36,042 nt of DNA from Firmicutes bacterium UBA5010 (GTDB lineage: Bacteria; Bacillota; Clostridia; Tissierellales; Sedimentibacteraceae): positions 53,953-89,994 of the forward strand of contig DGYI01000025.1 of the NCBI GenBank assembly GCA_002396645.1. Reading direction: 5' to 3'. Shown here one piece after another: positions 1-7,402 of the stretch; position 1 is the first letter of the stretch; every line of letters begins with the position of its first letter. Below the pieces are notes generated by a model, which saw only the letters and a program-made list of their open reading frames with translations, did no database searches and was not told the origin of the DNA. Position numbers and translations under genes: made by a program.

Positions 1-42
1 CTGATATTAGATAAATAAAAAATCGGAACGATTCTTCCATAG

Positions 43-65
43 AGCGAAACTTGTTTCGCTTTTTT
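43..65 (+). terminator. Rho-independent terminator of an off-window upstream gene
   Basis: A perfect 8-bp stem (AGCGAAAC / GTTTCGCT) with a two-base TT loop is followed at once by a run of T. It lies upstream of yqfC, so it most likely ends a transcript that enters from the left. In vivo the loop is probably larger because the innermost pair would open. Confidence 0.8.
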
Positions 66-86
66 ACCCAAAATATGATTTAAAAC

Positions 87-116
87 GTTCTATTAGTCCA
101 GCATTTTTCATACTTT
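87..116 (+). promoter_or_regulatory. Candidate sigma-E promoter of yqfCD
   Basis: GTTCTATT (87-94) and CATACTTT (109-116) are separated by 14 bases. Each matches 6 of 8 positions of the Bacillus sigma-E consensus as I remember it (-35 GTmATATT, -10 CATACAnT). The position, about 20 bases before the yqfC start, fits. In Bacillus subtilis yqfD is expressed in the mother cell under sigma-E, which supports the reading. The promoter itself is inferred from sequence only. Confidence 0.45.
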
Positions 117-136
117 TATATAAAGGATGTGATTGT

Positions 137-409
137 ATGGATATCAATAAAATACGTAGCCGGCTGGCAGATGAGCTTGAAATGCCGGATAATGTTTTAT
201 CTAAAAATTTTGATATCAGAATTCAAGGTAATAGACGTGTAATAATAGAAAATCATGTAGGCGTACTCATATATGAGCATGATATAATACACATAAAGAC
301 TAAAATTCAAAATGTGGTAATCAGAGGAGATAAATTAAAAATAGGAGAGATAACAGATTTTTATATAATTGTAAACGGTGAGATTAAGGAAATACAAATT
401 AAGGAGTAA
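137..409 (+). CDS. yqfC: Sporulation protein YqfC (YabP/YqfC family)
   Basis: This 90-residue protein belongs to the small YabP/YqfC family found in endospore formers. It shows the family pattern of short beta-strands (RVIIENHVGVLIYEHD, then KLKIGEITDFYIIVNGEI) and has no signal peptide or membrane segment. It starts at ATG 137 after AAAGGATGTG. The gene lies 8 bases before yqfD, the conserved partner, and the pair heads the phoH-ybeY-cdd-era run. The biochemical role is unknown in the family; the link to sporulation rests on phylogenetic distribution and sigma-E expression in Bacillus. A sigma-E-like promoter sits just upstream. Confidence 0.88.
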   Translation: MDINKIRSRLADELEMPDNVLSKNFDIRIQGNRRVIIENHVGVLIYEHDIIHIKTKIQNVVIRGDKLKIGEITDFYIIVNGEIKEIQIKE

Positions 410-417
410 TAATAAAT

Positions 418-1602
418 ATGCTTAGTCAAAGGTTAAATAATTTTATAAAAAGTTATGTGGTTGTCAACTTAAAGACTAAAAATTACGAAAAAATTCTTAA
501 TTTACTCAGACGAAAAAATATCCTCATGTGGGATATAAACAAACTGCAAGACGGAATAAGCTTCAAAATATATAAGAAGGATTTTGAGAAAAACAGACAA
601 TTTTTTAATGATGCAAATATAACTCCTGTCAAAAAAATAGGTTTTATGTTCAAGTTGAATAAGTTGTATTTGAGAATCGGATTTGTTGCAGGCGCGGTTT
701 TAATATTTATATATACCTTTATATTTTGCTCATTTGCCTGGGATATAAAAGTGATGGGAAATGAGAATCTAAAGGAAAGTGAAATAGTGAAATATTTGAA
801 TGATAATCATATAAAAACTCCTATTAAATTAAATAAAATAAGCAATAAGCACGTTGAGGACTTAATATATTCAAATTTTAATGAAGTTAAATTTGTTGAG
901 GCACATGTTGAGGGAATTAATCTGGTTATATATATCAGAGAGAAAAAAGAAACAGAATATACAATGAGTGATAACATACCCAGCAGTATTATTTCAAATA
1001 AGCAGGCTGTAATATATAAAACAGTTGTAAAGCATGGTCAATTGTTAGTTAAAGAGGGTGATGTTGTCAATAAAGGGCAGCTTTTAGTGCAAGGCATACA
1101 GAAAGATAAAGACAATATCGAAAAATTAATCAGCTCAGATGCGACAATTCTTGGATATACATATTATAATTTGACTTTAACTGAACCTAAAATTCATAGT
1201 ATAAAAAAAGAAACAGGTAAGACTAATAAAATATTCAAGTTGCTTATCAAGGATAAAAGCATAAAAATATTCGGCAACGAAAATAAATATAAAAATTTTG
1301 ACAGTAAAAATAAAACTATTCATATTCCAATAATTACAGATTTTCTAAAAATCTCTTTTGAAAGTATAAAAAACTATGAGGTAGACATAATTGAGGAAGA
1401 AATGAGCAAAGAATACGTAGAGAATAAATTATTAATTAATTTATACGAAAAGTTAGTGAAAATTTGTAACAAAAATGCTAAAATAGATAAACAGAATATA
1501 GTTTTCGAAGAAACAGATACTGAATATATATTAAACGCAAAAATTGAAATGATAGAAGATATAGGAGAAAGTATAAAAATATATTCATTCAAGGAGGATT
1601 AA
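418..1602 (+). CDS. yqfD: Sporulation membrane protein YqfD
   Basis: This 394-residue protein is the length expected for the sporulation protein YqfD. A short cytoplasmic N-terminal domain (1-75) precedes one clear membrane segment at about 85-108. A large, Lys-rich extracytoplasmic domain follows; after the membrane segment it contains WDIKVMGNENLKESEIVKYL, which resembles the FtsQ/POTRA-like start seen in this family. YqfD is required for normal spore development in Bacillus and is made in the mother cell, but its molecular function is not known. Its last base is the first base of the phoH start (ATGA-type overlap at 1602), so the two are translationally coupled. Confidence 0.88.
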   Translation: MLSQRLNNFIKSYVVVNLKTKNYEKILNLLRRKNILMWDINKLQDGISFKIYKKDFEKNRQFFNDANITPVKKIGFMFKLNKLYLRIGFVAGAVLIFIYTFIFCSFAWDIKVMGNENLKESEIVKYLNDNHIKTPIKLNKISNKHVEDLIYSNFNEVKFVEAHVEGINLVIYIREKKETEYTMSDNIPSSIISNKQAVIYKTVVKHGQLLVKEGDVVNKGQLLVQGIQKDKDNIEKLISSDATILGYTYYNLTLTEPKIHSIKKETGKTNKIFKLLIKDKSIKIFGNENKYKNFDSKNKTIHIPIITDFLKISFESIKNYEVDIIEEEMSKEYVENKLLINLYEKLVKICNKNAKIDKQNIVFEETDTEYILNAKIEMIEDIGESIKIYSFKED

Positions 1603-2585
1603 TGGAGCAATACGAACAAACACTGCTGATTGAAGAACAAGACATATTAACTAAACTGTTGGGAGTGCATGACAAGAATTTAAAGCTTATCAAAAGTAAT
1701 TTTAATTCTAATATTTTATTAAGAGATAATGAAATAAAAATTACGGGAGAAGAGATAACTGTCAATGCAGTAAGCAATATTATTAAGAATATTATAAATG
1801 AAATAAAAAATAAAAACGATATAAATGAGCAAAAAATATCCTATTATATTGAAATGGAAAAAAATAATTCTGACTTGGACTACAGTGCTCTTCTGAAAGA
1901 AGTAATAGTTACAACAAATTCAGGCAGGAGCATAAAGCCAAAAACTATAGGACAAAAAAGATATATAGATTTAATAAATGAAAAGGATATAACCTTCGGT
2001 ATAGGCCCTGCCGGTACCGGTAAAACATATCTTGCGGTAGCACAAGCAGTTAATGCTTTCAGAAAAAAAGAGGTTGAACGTATTATACTGACGCGTCCTG
2101 CTGTAGAGGCCGGTGAAAAACTTGGTTTTTTGCCGGGAGATTTGCAAGATAAGGTTAATCCTTATTTAAGACCTTTATATGATGCTCTGTTCGATATATT
2201 CGGAATTGATAACTTTTTAAAAAATGTTGAAAAGCAACTTATAGAAGTAGCTCCATTGGCTTATATGAGAGGAAGAACGCTTGATTCCTCATTTATAATA
2301 CTTGATGAAGCTCAAAATACTACTAATGAGCAGATGAAGATGTTTTTGACAAGGCTTGGACATGGATCTAAAGCAGTTATTACCGGAGATATAACACAGA
2401 TTGATTTACCTGACGGGAAAAAATCGGGGTTACGTTCTGTTATAAAAATATTGAAAGATATCGAGGGAATAGGCTTTATGTTTTTTGAAAAAAGAGATAT
2501 AGTAAGACATAAGCTGGTTCAGGATATTATTAAGGCATATGAAGAGCATGAGTATAAACATGAAAAAAACTCGAATAAAAAATAA
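1602..2585 (+). CDS. phoH: PhoH family ATPase
   Basis: A cytoplasmic P-loop NTPase of the PhoH family, 327 residues. The Walker A motif GPAGTGKT is at 135-142 and the Walker B IILDEAQN at 232-239. The N-terminal 90 residues look like the KH-type PhoH N-terminal domain. The core resembles the ATPase part of superfamily 1 helicases. PhoH proteins are linked to RNA metabolism, and the constant neighbour YbeY, which acts on rRNA and the ribosome, supports that link. Start ATG 1602 follows AAGGAGG at spacing 5. The Bacillus order places the c-di-AMP phosphodiesterase gene pgpH (yqfF) next; here ybeY follows directly. Confidence 0.93.
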   Translation: MEQYEQTLLIEEQDILTKLLGVHDKNLKLIKSNFNSNILLRDNEIKITGEEITVNAVSNIIKNIINEIKNKNDINEQKISYYIEMEKNNSDLDYSALLKEVIVTTNSGRSIKPKTIGQKRYIDLINEKDITFGIGPAGTGKTYLAVAQAVNAFRKKEVERIILTRPAVEAGEKLGFLPGDLQDKVNPYLRPLYDALFDIFGIDNFLKNVEKQLIEVAPLAYMRGRTLDSSFIILDEAQNTTNEQMKMFLTRLGHGSKAVITGDITQIDLPDGKKSGLRSVIKILKDIEGIGFMFFEKRDIVRHKLVQDIIKAYEEHEYKHEKNSNKK

Positions 2586-2598
2586 ATGGAGAAAAATA

Positions 2599-3051
2599 AT
2601 GACAGTAAATATTTTATATGATGACAGACAGGATGAAATGGAAATAAGCGATGAAAATATTGAAGATATAGAAAAAACAGTTACTGTCTGTCTGGAAACA
2701 GAAGGATTGGACGGAGATTTTGAGGTGAGTGTATCCTTTGTTACTAATGAAGAAATAAGAGAATTAAATAAGCAATATAGAAATGTTGACAGTGAAACGG
2801 ATGTTTTATCATTTCCGATGGATGATGATGAAGATGCTGAAATCATAATGCTTGGAGATATTGTTTTGTCAACTGAAAAAATTATTGAACAGGCAGCGGA
2901 ATTTGGACACAGTCTTGAAAGAGAAATGCTGTATTTAGTTGCACACAGCACACTTCACTTGATAGGATATGATCATATGGATGATGATGAAAAGCAAGAG
3001 ATGAGACAAAGAGAAAAAGAGATAATGAAAGAACTTCAGCTGTTCAAATAA
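2599..3051 (+). CDS. ybeY: Endoribonuclease / rRNA maturation factor YbeY
   Basis: A 150-residue metalloprotein of the UPF0054 family. The zinc-binding signature H-x3-H-x5-H is intact (H116, H120, H126 in HSTLHLIGYDH), and the upstream DVLSFPMD stretch is typical. YbeY acts in 16S rRNA 3'-end maturation and ribosome quality control. I chose ATG 2599 rather than the earlier in-frame ATG at 2539. The 2599 site has GGAG at good spacing, gives the family length, and avoids a Lys/Arg-rich extension that would overlap phoH by 47 bases. It sits 13 bases after the phoH stop, so the two are likely cotranscribed. Confidence 0.92.
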   Translation: MTVNILYDDRQDEMEISDENIEDIEKTVTVCLETEGLDGDFEVSVSFVTNEEIRELNKQYRNVDSETDVLSFPMDDDEDAEIIMLGDIVLSTEKIIEQAAEFGHSLEREMLYLVAHSTLHLIGYDHMDDDEKQEMRQREKEIMKELQLFK

Positions 3052-3089
3052 AAAACTTAATTCAATTTATATAACATGCGGGGATAAGG

Positions 3090-4175
3090 TTGAAAGAAAT
3101 GAAAATGAATAAAAAACATATTGCATTAATCTTAATATTTATTATGATTATATTCACGTCTTGCAGCAACAAAAACAAGAAGGTTGAAGATATCATCAAA
3201 ATTGATGATAGTATAATAATATTGGATGATGATAAAGAAGATGATTCTGACATTGTTGATAGCGAGGAAGATTTAAATAAAGTTAAGTCAAAGCTTGACG
3301 GATTAAAATATGATAAAGAGCTGGTAGAAAAAAGACCGATTGTTGTTTCTATAGACAATCATCCAAGAGCAAGATGGCAGGCGGGCATAAGTGAGGCAGA
3401 AATAGTATATGAGGTAGAAGCAGAGGCACCTTTTACAAGATATTTAGCTGTTTTTCAGACAAAAGAGCCTGAGCTCATAGGTCCTGTAAGAAGTGCGAGA
3501 CCATATATGATTTATTTATCGTTAGAATACAGCAGTATCTTTGCTCACGTAGGCGGAAGCAATGAGGCGTTTGCGAAATTGAAATCCCTTTCAGTAGCAA
3601 ATGTTGATGGTCTATATACTTCAAACATGTGGAGATATAATAAAACACAAAAATATGCTCCTCATAATCTTTATACAGATATAGAAAGTCTGAGAAAAGA
3701 TGCTGATTCTAAAGGATATAAAACTGATGTCGAATATGTCGGATATAAATTTAATGATGATGATACAGACTTAAGTTCAGATAATCTTGCAGACTACATA
3801 AAGATTGCATATAATAATCATAACAATACAGAATATAAGTATGATGAAGAAAAGAAGCTTTATATAAGATACAAAGATGGCGAAAAGCACATAGACGAAA
3901 ATAACGATATCGAAATTACAGCTAAAAACATTATAATATACACAGTTGATAAAAAGGTTTTGGACAACGAAGGAAGATTGTACTTAGGAGTAGTCGGAAA
4001 GGGCAGCGGACAATATATAACAAACGGAAAATCAGTTGATATAACTTGGAGCAAGGAATCTGAAAAAAGCTCAACTGTTTTCTATTCAGGTGATGAAGAG
4101 TTAAAATTGAATCCCGGAAATACATGGATTCAGATAATAAATAGAACTACAGAGGTAGAAACCGGCTCAATATAG
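3090..4175 (+). CDS. DUF3048 (YerB-like) lipoprotein
   Basis: The N-terminus has a hydrophobic segment ending in FTSC, a lipobox-like site that places the lipidated Cys at residue 25. An acidic linker (about 30-70) follows, then a region typical of DUF3048/YerB proteins (RPIVVSIDNHPRARWQAGIS..., then LIGPVRSARPYM and VGGSNEAF). The function of the family is unknown; it is extracytoplasmic and membrane-anchored by inference. The start is uncertain: TTG 3090 follows GGGGA, but ATG 3099 follows AAGG at spacing 9 and also keeps the signal sequence. The gene occupies the position between ybeY and cdd where Bacillus has dgkA. A hairpin GCTCAA/TTGAGC overlaps its end. Confidence 0.82.
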   Translation: MKEMKMNKKHIALILIFIMIIFTSCSNKNKKVEDIIKIDDSIIILDDDKEDDSDIVDSEEDLNKVKSKLDGLKYDKELVEKRPIVVSIDNHPRARWQAGISEAEIVYEVEAEAPFTRYLAVFQTKEPELIGPVRSARPYMIYLSLEYSSIFAHVGGSNEAFAKLKSLSVANVDGLYTSNMWRYNKTQKYAPHNLYTDIESLRKDADSKGYKTDVEYVGYKFNDDDTDLSSDNLADYIKIAYNNHNNTEYKYDEEKKLYIRYKDGEKHIDENNDIEITAKNIIIYTVDKKVLDNEGRLYLGVVGKGSGQYITNGKSVDITWSKESEKSSTVFYSGDEELKLNPGNTWIQIINRTTEVETGSI

Positions 4176-4181
4176 TTGAGC
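4165..4181 (+). other. Short hairpin across the DUF3048 stop codon
   Basis: The arms GCTCAA (4165-4170) and TTGAGC (4176-4181) are separated by TATAG and flank the TAG stop. No U-tract follows (TTACAG), so it is a weak candidate for a terminator or an RNA-stability hairpin. Confidence 0.35.
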
Positions 4182-4210
4182 TTACAGTAAATAATTGAGG
4201 TGGAAATATT

Positions 4211-4600
4211 ATGGATAATAAAGAACTAATTAAATACGCTTTAGAAGCAAGAGAAAAATCGTATAGTCCATATTCAAAATTTAAAGTTGGTGCTGCAATC
4301 TTGACAAAATCAGGCAAAGTATTTACCGGATGCAATATTGAATCAGCATCATATACTCCGACTATTTGTGCAGAGAGAACGGCACTTTCAAAATGCGTAT
4401 CGGAAGGCTATACCGATATAGAAAAAATAGCAGTTGTCGGAAGCTTGGAAAAGATATCATATCCATGCGGAGTATGCAGACAGTTTTTAAGAGAGTTTGG
4501 AAATGATATCTCTATAATAAGCGCAACGAGTGAAGACAATTATACTGAATATAATCTAAGCGAGCTATTGCCAAACGGTTTTGGCCCTGAAGATTTATAG
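4211..4600 (+). CDS. cdd: Cytidine deaminase
   Basis: A 129-residue tetrameric-type cytidine deaminase, which converts cytidine or deoxycytidine to uridine or deoxyuridine in pyrimidine salvage. The zinc ligands are visible as C53, C86 and C89 (CAE and PCGVC), with catalytic E55 in the CAE motif. These are the same residue numbers as in the Bacillus enzyme. The substrate-binding FKVGAA and GCNIESASY segments are also present. ATG 4211 follows GAGGTGG. The cdd-era order is classical for Firmicutes. Confidence 0.96.
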   Translation: MDNKELIKYALEAREKSYSPYSKFKVGAAILTKSGKVFTGCNIESASYTPTICAERTALSKCVSEGYTDIEKIAVVGSLEKISYPCGVCRQFLREFGNDISIISATSEDNYTEYNLSELLPNGFGPEDL

Positions 4601-4631
4601 AAAACAAATGAATAAAAAAAGAGAGGTAAGA

Positions 4632-5522
4632 ATGTTTAAATCCGGATTTGTAACAATAGTAGGCAGACCTAATGTTGGTAAGTCTACACTTATGAATAAT
4701 ATGATAGGAGAAAAAATTTCTATCATATCTGATAAACCGCAAACTACAAGAAATAAGATTCAGACTGTTTATACTGACGAGGAAGCACAAATAGTATTTT
4801 TAGATACTCCCGGAATCCATAAACCGAAAAATAATCTTGGCGAATTTATGAATAATGAAGTAAATGATGCTTTAGATGAAATGGATGTAGTTATAATGAT
4901 AACCGATGAGTGCAGTAAAATCGGCCCCGGGGATGAATATATACTTGAAAAGATAAAAGGTGCAAGGGCTAAAAAAATCCTGGCTATCAATAAAATTGAC
5001 AAGCATTCAAAGGAATCCATGCTGGAAGTAAGCAAGCAATTTGAAGAATACAATATATTTGATGATATACTACTTATTTCTGCTATGAATGATATAGGAG
5101 TTAAAGGATTAGTACAAAAAATCAAAGAATACCTGAATGAAGGCCCTATGTACTATCCTGATGATTATTTAACAGACAGACCTGAAAAATTTATTGTGGC
5201 TGAAATTATACGAGAAAAGGCATTGATGTATTTGCAGGATGAAGTACCTCATGGCATAGCTGTTGAAGTTGAAAAGATGAAGCAAAGAAAAGATAAGGAT
5301 TTAATCGACATAAGAGCTGTCATCATATGTGAAAAGAAGTCCCATAAGAGCATAATTATCGGTGAAAACGGACGAAAAATTAAGGGAATAGGAAAGAGTG
5401 CCAGACAAGATATAGAAAATCTTTTGGCATGCCAGGTTTTCTTGGAATTATGGGTTAAGGTATCACCTGATTGGCGGGATAATAATAATATTCTTAAATC
5501 ATTGGGATATAAAAGAAAGTAA
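4632..5522 (+). CDS. era: GTPase Era
   Basis: This 296-residue GTPase binds 16S rRNA and acts in 30S assembly. G1 is GRPNVGKS (11-18), G3 is DTPG in FLDTPGIHKPK, and G4 is NKID. The C-terminal KH domain has its GxxG loop (IGENGRKI) and the helix KSARQDIENLL. I start it at ATG 4632, which has GAGAGG at good spacing. The longer in-frame reading from 4581 would overlap cdd and add a basic tail absent from the family. The neighbours ybeY and recO are usual. Confidence 0.96.
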   Translation: MFKSGFVTIVGRPNVGKSTLMNNMIGEKISIISDKPQTTRNKIQTVYTDEEAQIVFLDTPGIHKPKNNLGEFMNNEVNDALDEMDVVIMITDECSKIGPGDEYILEKIKGARAKKILAINKIDKHSKESMLEVSKQFEEYNIFDDILLISAMNDIGVKGLVQKIKEYLNEGPMYYPDDYLTDRPEKFIVAEIIREKALMYLQDEVPHGIAVEVEKMKQRKDKDLIDIRAVIICEKKSHKSIIIGENGRKIKGIGKSARQDIENLLACQVFLELWVKVSPDWRDNNNILKSLGYKRK

Positions 5523-5566
5523 AGTAAAAATTCAAAGAAGCAGCAAATTATAAAAATAAATACCGG

Positions 5567-5640
5567 CTCCATGCAAAATGTTTAATGGGGTTTTTATACA
5601 CAAGGTGCTATGCCCAAAGTGAATGTCTTTGGCATGGAGG
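5567..5640 (+). promoter_or_regulatory. Possible structured leader of recO
   Basis: CTCCATGC (5567-5574) is an exact complement of GCATGGAG (5632-5639), which contains most of the recO ribosome binding site GGAGG (5636-5640). The same left arm can instead pair with ATGGGG (5585-5590), which is followed by five T. A third option pairs TGCC-C-AAAG (5610-5618) with CTTTGGCA (5627-5634). The three pairings exclude one another, as in attenuators or translational switches. Function is inferred from complementarity only. Confidence 0.35.
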
Positions 5641-5645
5641 TAAAA

Positions 5646-6422
5646 ATGATAATTGAGGATGAAATATTAGTTTTAAAAGAAGTCAGGTATAACGATAACG
5701 ATAAGATATTGCATACATTATCTAAAAATAACGGTAAAATTCAAGTTTTATCAAGAGGCTGCAGAAAGAATAAAAGTCCTCTGATCAATATATCGCAAAT
5801 TATGGCATATTCTAAATGTCAGCTGTATGCAGGAAGAGATATGTACATATTAAACAGCGGTGAATTGCTTGATAATTTTTACAATATCAGAAGTAATATC
5901 ACTGCTTTTTTGCATGGAACATATATCTTAGAATTATTAAACTATATTTCACAGGAAAATGATGTTGACGGCAAAGCTTACGACATGACTATCAGGCTTT
6001 TTCAAATTCTTAATTTCATTGAGGATAATGAGAGTAAAATAGCAAATATAATATCTGTTTATGAGCTTAAATTAATTTCAATGCTTGGATACAGACCTCA
6101 GATAAAAGAATGTGTTTTATGTGGAGAGAAGTTAAATAGTAAATTATCGTATTTTTTTAATATAAAAGATGGCGGGATACAATGCATACGATGTATACAT
6201 AACAACAATTGTGTAAATATTAATACGGGTGGATATGATATTTCCTATAAAAATATAATTTTACTAAACAATATTCTCATGTCAAAGCTTGATGATGAAA
6301 GTATAATAAATGAAATAGGCGATGACATGAATTTGCTGATAAAAAAATACTTATTCTATCATATAGGAAAATCGGATTTCACTACTTTAAAATTATTAAA
6401 TAAAGCTGACAAAGGGAATTAG
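5646..6422 (+). CDS. recO: DNA repair protein RecO
   Basis: RecO, here 258 residues, loads RecA with RecR and anneals single strands in recombinational repair. The N-terminal OB fold is seen at about 1-80 (EVRYNDNDKILHTLSKNNGKIQVLSRGCRK). A helical region follows, with a zinc-finger-like C156-x2-C159...C180-x2-C183, typical of Gram-positive RecO. I chose ATG 5646 because GGAGG lies five bases upstream and the protein then begins at the OB fold; an upstream in-frame start at 5610 would sit inside the leader hairpin. It follows era after 123 bases. Confidence 0.9.
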   Translation: MIIEDEILVLKEVRYNDNDKILHTLSKNNGKIQVLSRGCRKNKSPLINISQIMAYSKCQLYAGRDMYILNSGELLDNFYNIRSNITAFLHGTYILELLNYISQENDVDGKAYDMTIRLFQILNFIEDNESKIANIISVYELKLISMLGYRPQIKECVLCGEKLNSKLSYFFNIKDGGIQCIRCIHNNNCVNINTGGYDISYKNIILLNNILMSKLDDESIINEIGDDMNLLIKKYLFYHIGKSDFTTLKLLNKADKGN

Positions 6423-6448
6423 GTTTGTCAGGTGGAACGGAGGATATT

Positions 6449-6901
6449 ATGGATGATTTATTAAAGAAAATTGATGAGGTTGTGAAGCGTACAAATTGCA
6501 CATATGAAGATGCTAAAAATGCTCTTGAAAAATATAATGGAGACATTCTGGAGTCAATTATATATATAGAGCAGAATAAAAATTCTAATAATTCAAATGT
6601 TAAGAAAAAAGGCGAAGAAATTTTAAACGAGATAAAGAAAATAATCGATAAAGGCAATGTTACAAAGATAACTATTAAAAGAAAAGATGAAATTATTCTT
6701 AATTTACCTGTAACAGCAGGAGCAGTAGGAATAATTATAGCACCTTTTTTATCTTTAGCAGGATTAACTGCTGCACTCTTGACCGAATGCAAAATAGAAA
6801 TATTAAAAGATGATGGTGAAGTAATATGTGTAAACGACGAAGTAAATAAGGGCGTAAACAAAGTTAAAGAAGAAATTAACGATCTGAAAAATTCTTTTTA
6901 A
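6449..6901 (+). CDS. UBA-like / DUF4342 domain protein
   Basis: A 150-residue protein. The N-terminal 45 residues (DDLLKKIDEVVKRTNCTYEDAKNALEKYNGDILESIIYIEQ) look like a UBA/TS-N domain as in nascent-polypeptide binding proteins. A linker leads to a DUF4342 domain with the hydrophobic stretch VTAGAVGIIIAPFLSLAGLTAALL. The hydrophobic part could be membrane-associated. The function is unknown; genes of this type occur next to recO or glycyl-tRNA synthetase in Clostridia. ATG 6449 has CGGAGG at spacing 5, so I prefer it over TTG 6425, which overlaps nothing useful. The last gene before a long spacer. Confidence 0.8.
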   Translation: MDDLLKKIDEVVKRTNCTYEDAKNALEKYNGDILESIIYIEQNKNSNNSNVKKKGEEILNEIKKIIDKGNVTKITIKRKDEIILNLPVTAGAVGIIIAPFLSLAGLTAALLTECKIEILKDDGEVICVNDEVNKGVNKVKEEINDLKNSF

Positions 6902-6959
6902 AAAAAGTTAATCAGTGATTCTGTGTACAGATAAAATATTTGTAAATATGAGGAACATA

Positions 6960-7012
6960 AAAATAATAGTCCATAAACAAGCAGTAAACTATGATTTATG
7001 GGCTATTATTTT
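6960..7012. terminator. Long AT-rich hairpin, probable bidirectional terminator
   Basis: Two 18-base arms (6960-6977 and 6995-7012) pair at 17 positions with one T-G wobble, around a 17-base loop. The left arm starts with AAAA and the right ends with TTATTTT, so both strands have a U-rich tail. It fits the end of the recO-DUF4342 transcript. The stem is AT-rich for a terminator, and the arms could also be remnants of a small mobile element. Confidence 0.6.
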
Positions 7013-7288
7013 AAAATTCGTATAGAAATTATTCCCAAGGTGGAATCATAGTATATTATTAGCACTTACATAATTTTAAAAATCAATGATTATAGAATTC
7101 GAACAAGCCTTGATTATTATAAAGATTATAACAAATAATCAATATAAAGCTTATAAATTTAATCTTCTGATATCTTGACATTTATTATTTTATTTGATAA
7201 ATTAAAATGGATATTTAGTAAAGATAAATATAATTATATTATATACATTCCGAGTTGTGGGGTTAAGATGTCGGGAAATTTACATTTT

Positions 7289-7355
7289 TATGATATAATA
7301 TCAGCAGGATATTTAGAAGGCTCGGCTTGCCGAGACTATGATATAATGTGAGCAG
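7289..7355 (+). repeat. Two direct repeats, each with an extended -10 box, around a hairpin
   Basis: TATGATATAAT-A-T-C-AGCAG at 7289-7307 and TATGATATAAT-G-T-G-AGCAG at 7337-7355 agree at 17 of 19 positions and start 48 bases apart. Both contain TGATATAAT, an extended -10 promoter element. Between them lies CTCGG-CTTG-CCGAG. The second copy, 56 bases before the acetyltransferase start, is the likelier promoter of that gene. No good -35 box precedes either. Confidence 0.55.
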
Positions 7356-7402
7356 TAAAAATGTAGGCAAATCAAAATTCAAAAGGATAAAAGGATAATA
7401 GA

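Larger units (their letters stand above)
6902..7402. other. 500-base spacer between DUF4342 gene and acetyltransferase
   Basis: No gene of credible length or ribosome binding site is seen on either strand. The spacer contains a long AT-rich hairpin (6960-7012), a TTGACA box at 7175-7180 with a weak -10 at 7198, a pair of 19-base direct repeats (7289 and 7337) and a CTCGG/CCGAG hairpin (7321-7334). The stretch 7030-7290 is otherwise featureless AT-rich DNA. It may mark a recombination or insertion boundary for the acetyltransferase. Confidence 0.6.

Noticed and set aside
2430..2951. 173-aa open frame on the minus strand
   Set aside because: It lies inside phoH and ybeY, lacks a ribosome binding site, is Ser/Phe-rich as expected from the antisense of Glu/Lys-rich genes, and the + strand genes are clear.
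6382..6861. 159-aa open frame on the minus strand
   Set aside because: It is the antisense of the DUF4342 gene, which has a good ribosome binding site and family match.
7035..7055. GGTGGAATC reminiscent of the T-box conserved sequence before glyS
   Set aside because: No stem I, specifier loop or terminator/antiterminator pair is found, and a whole acetyltransferase gene lies between it and glyS.
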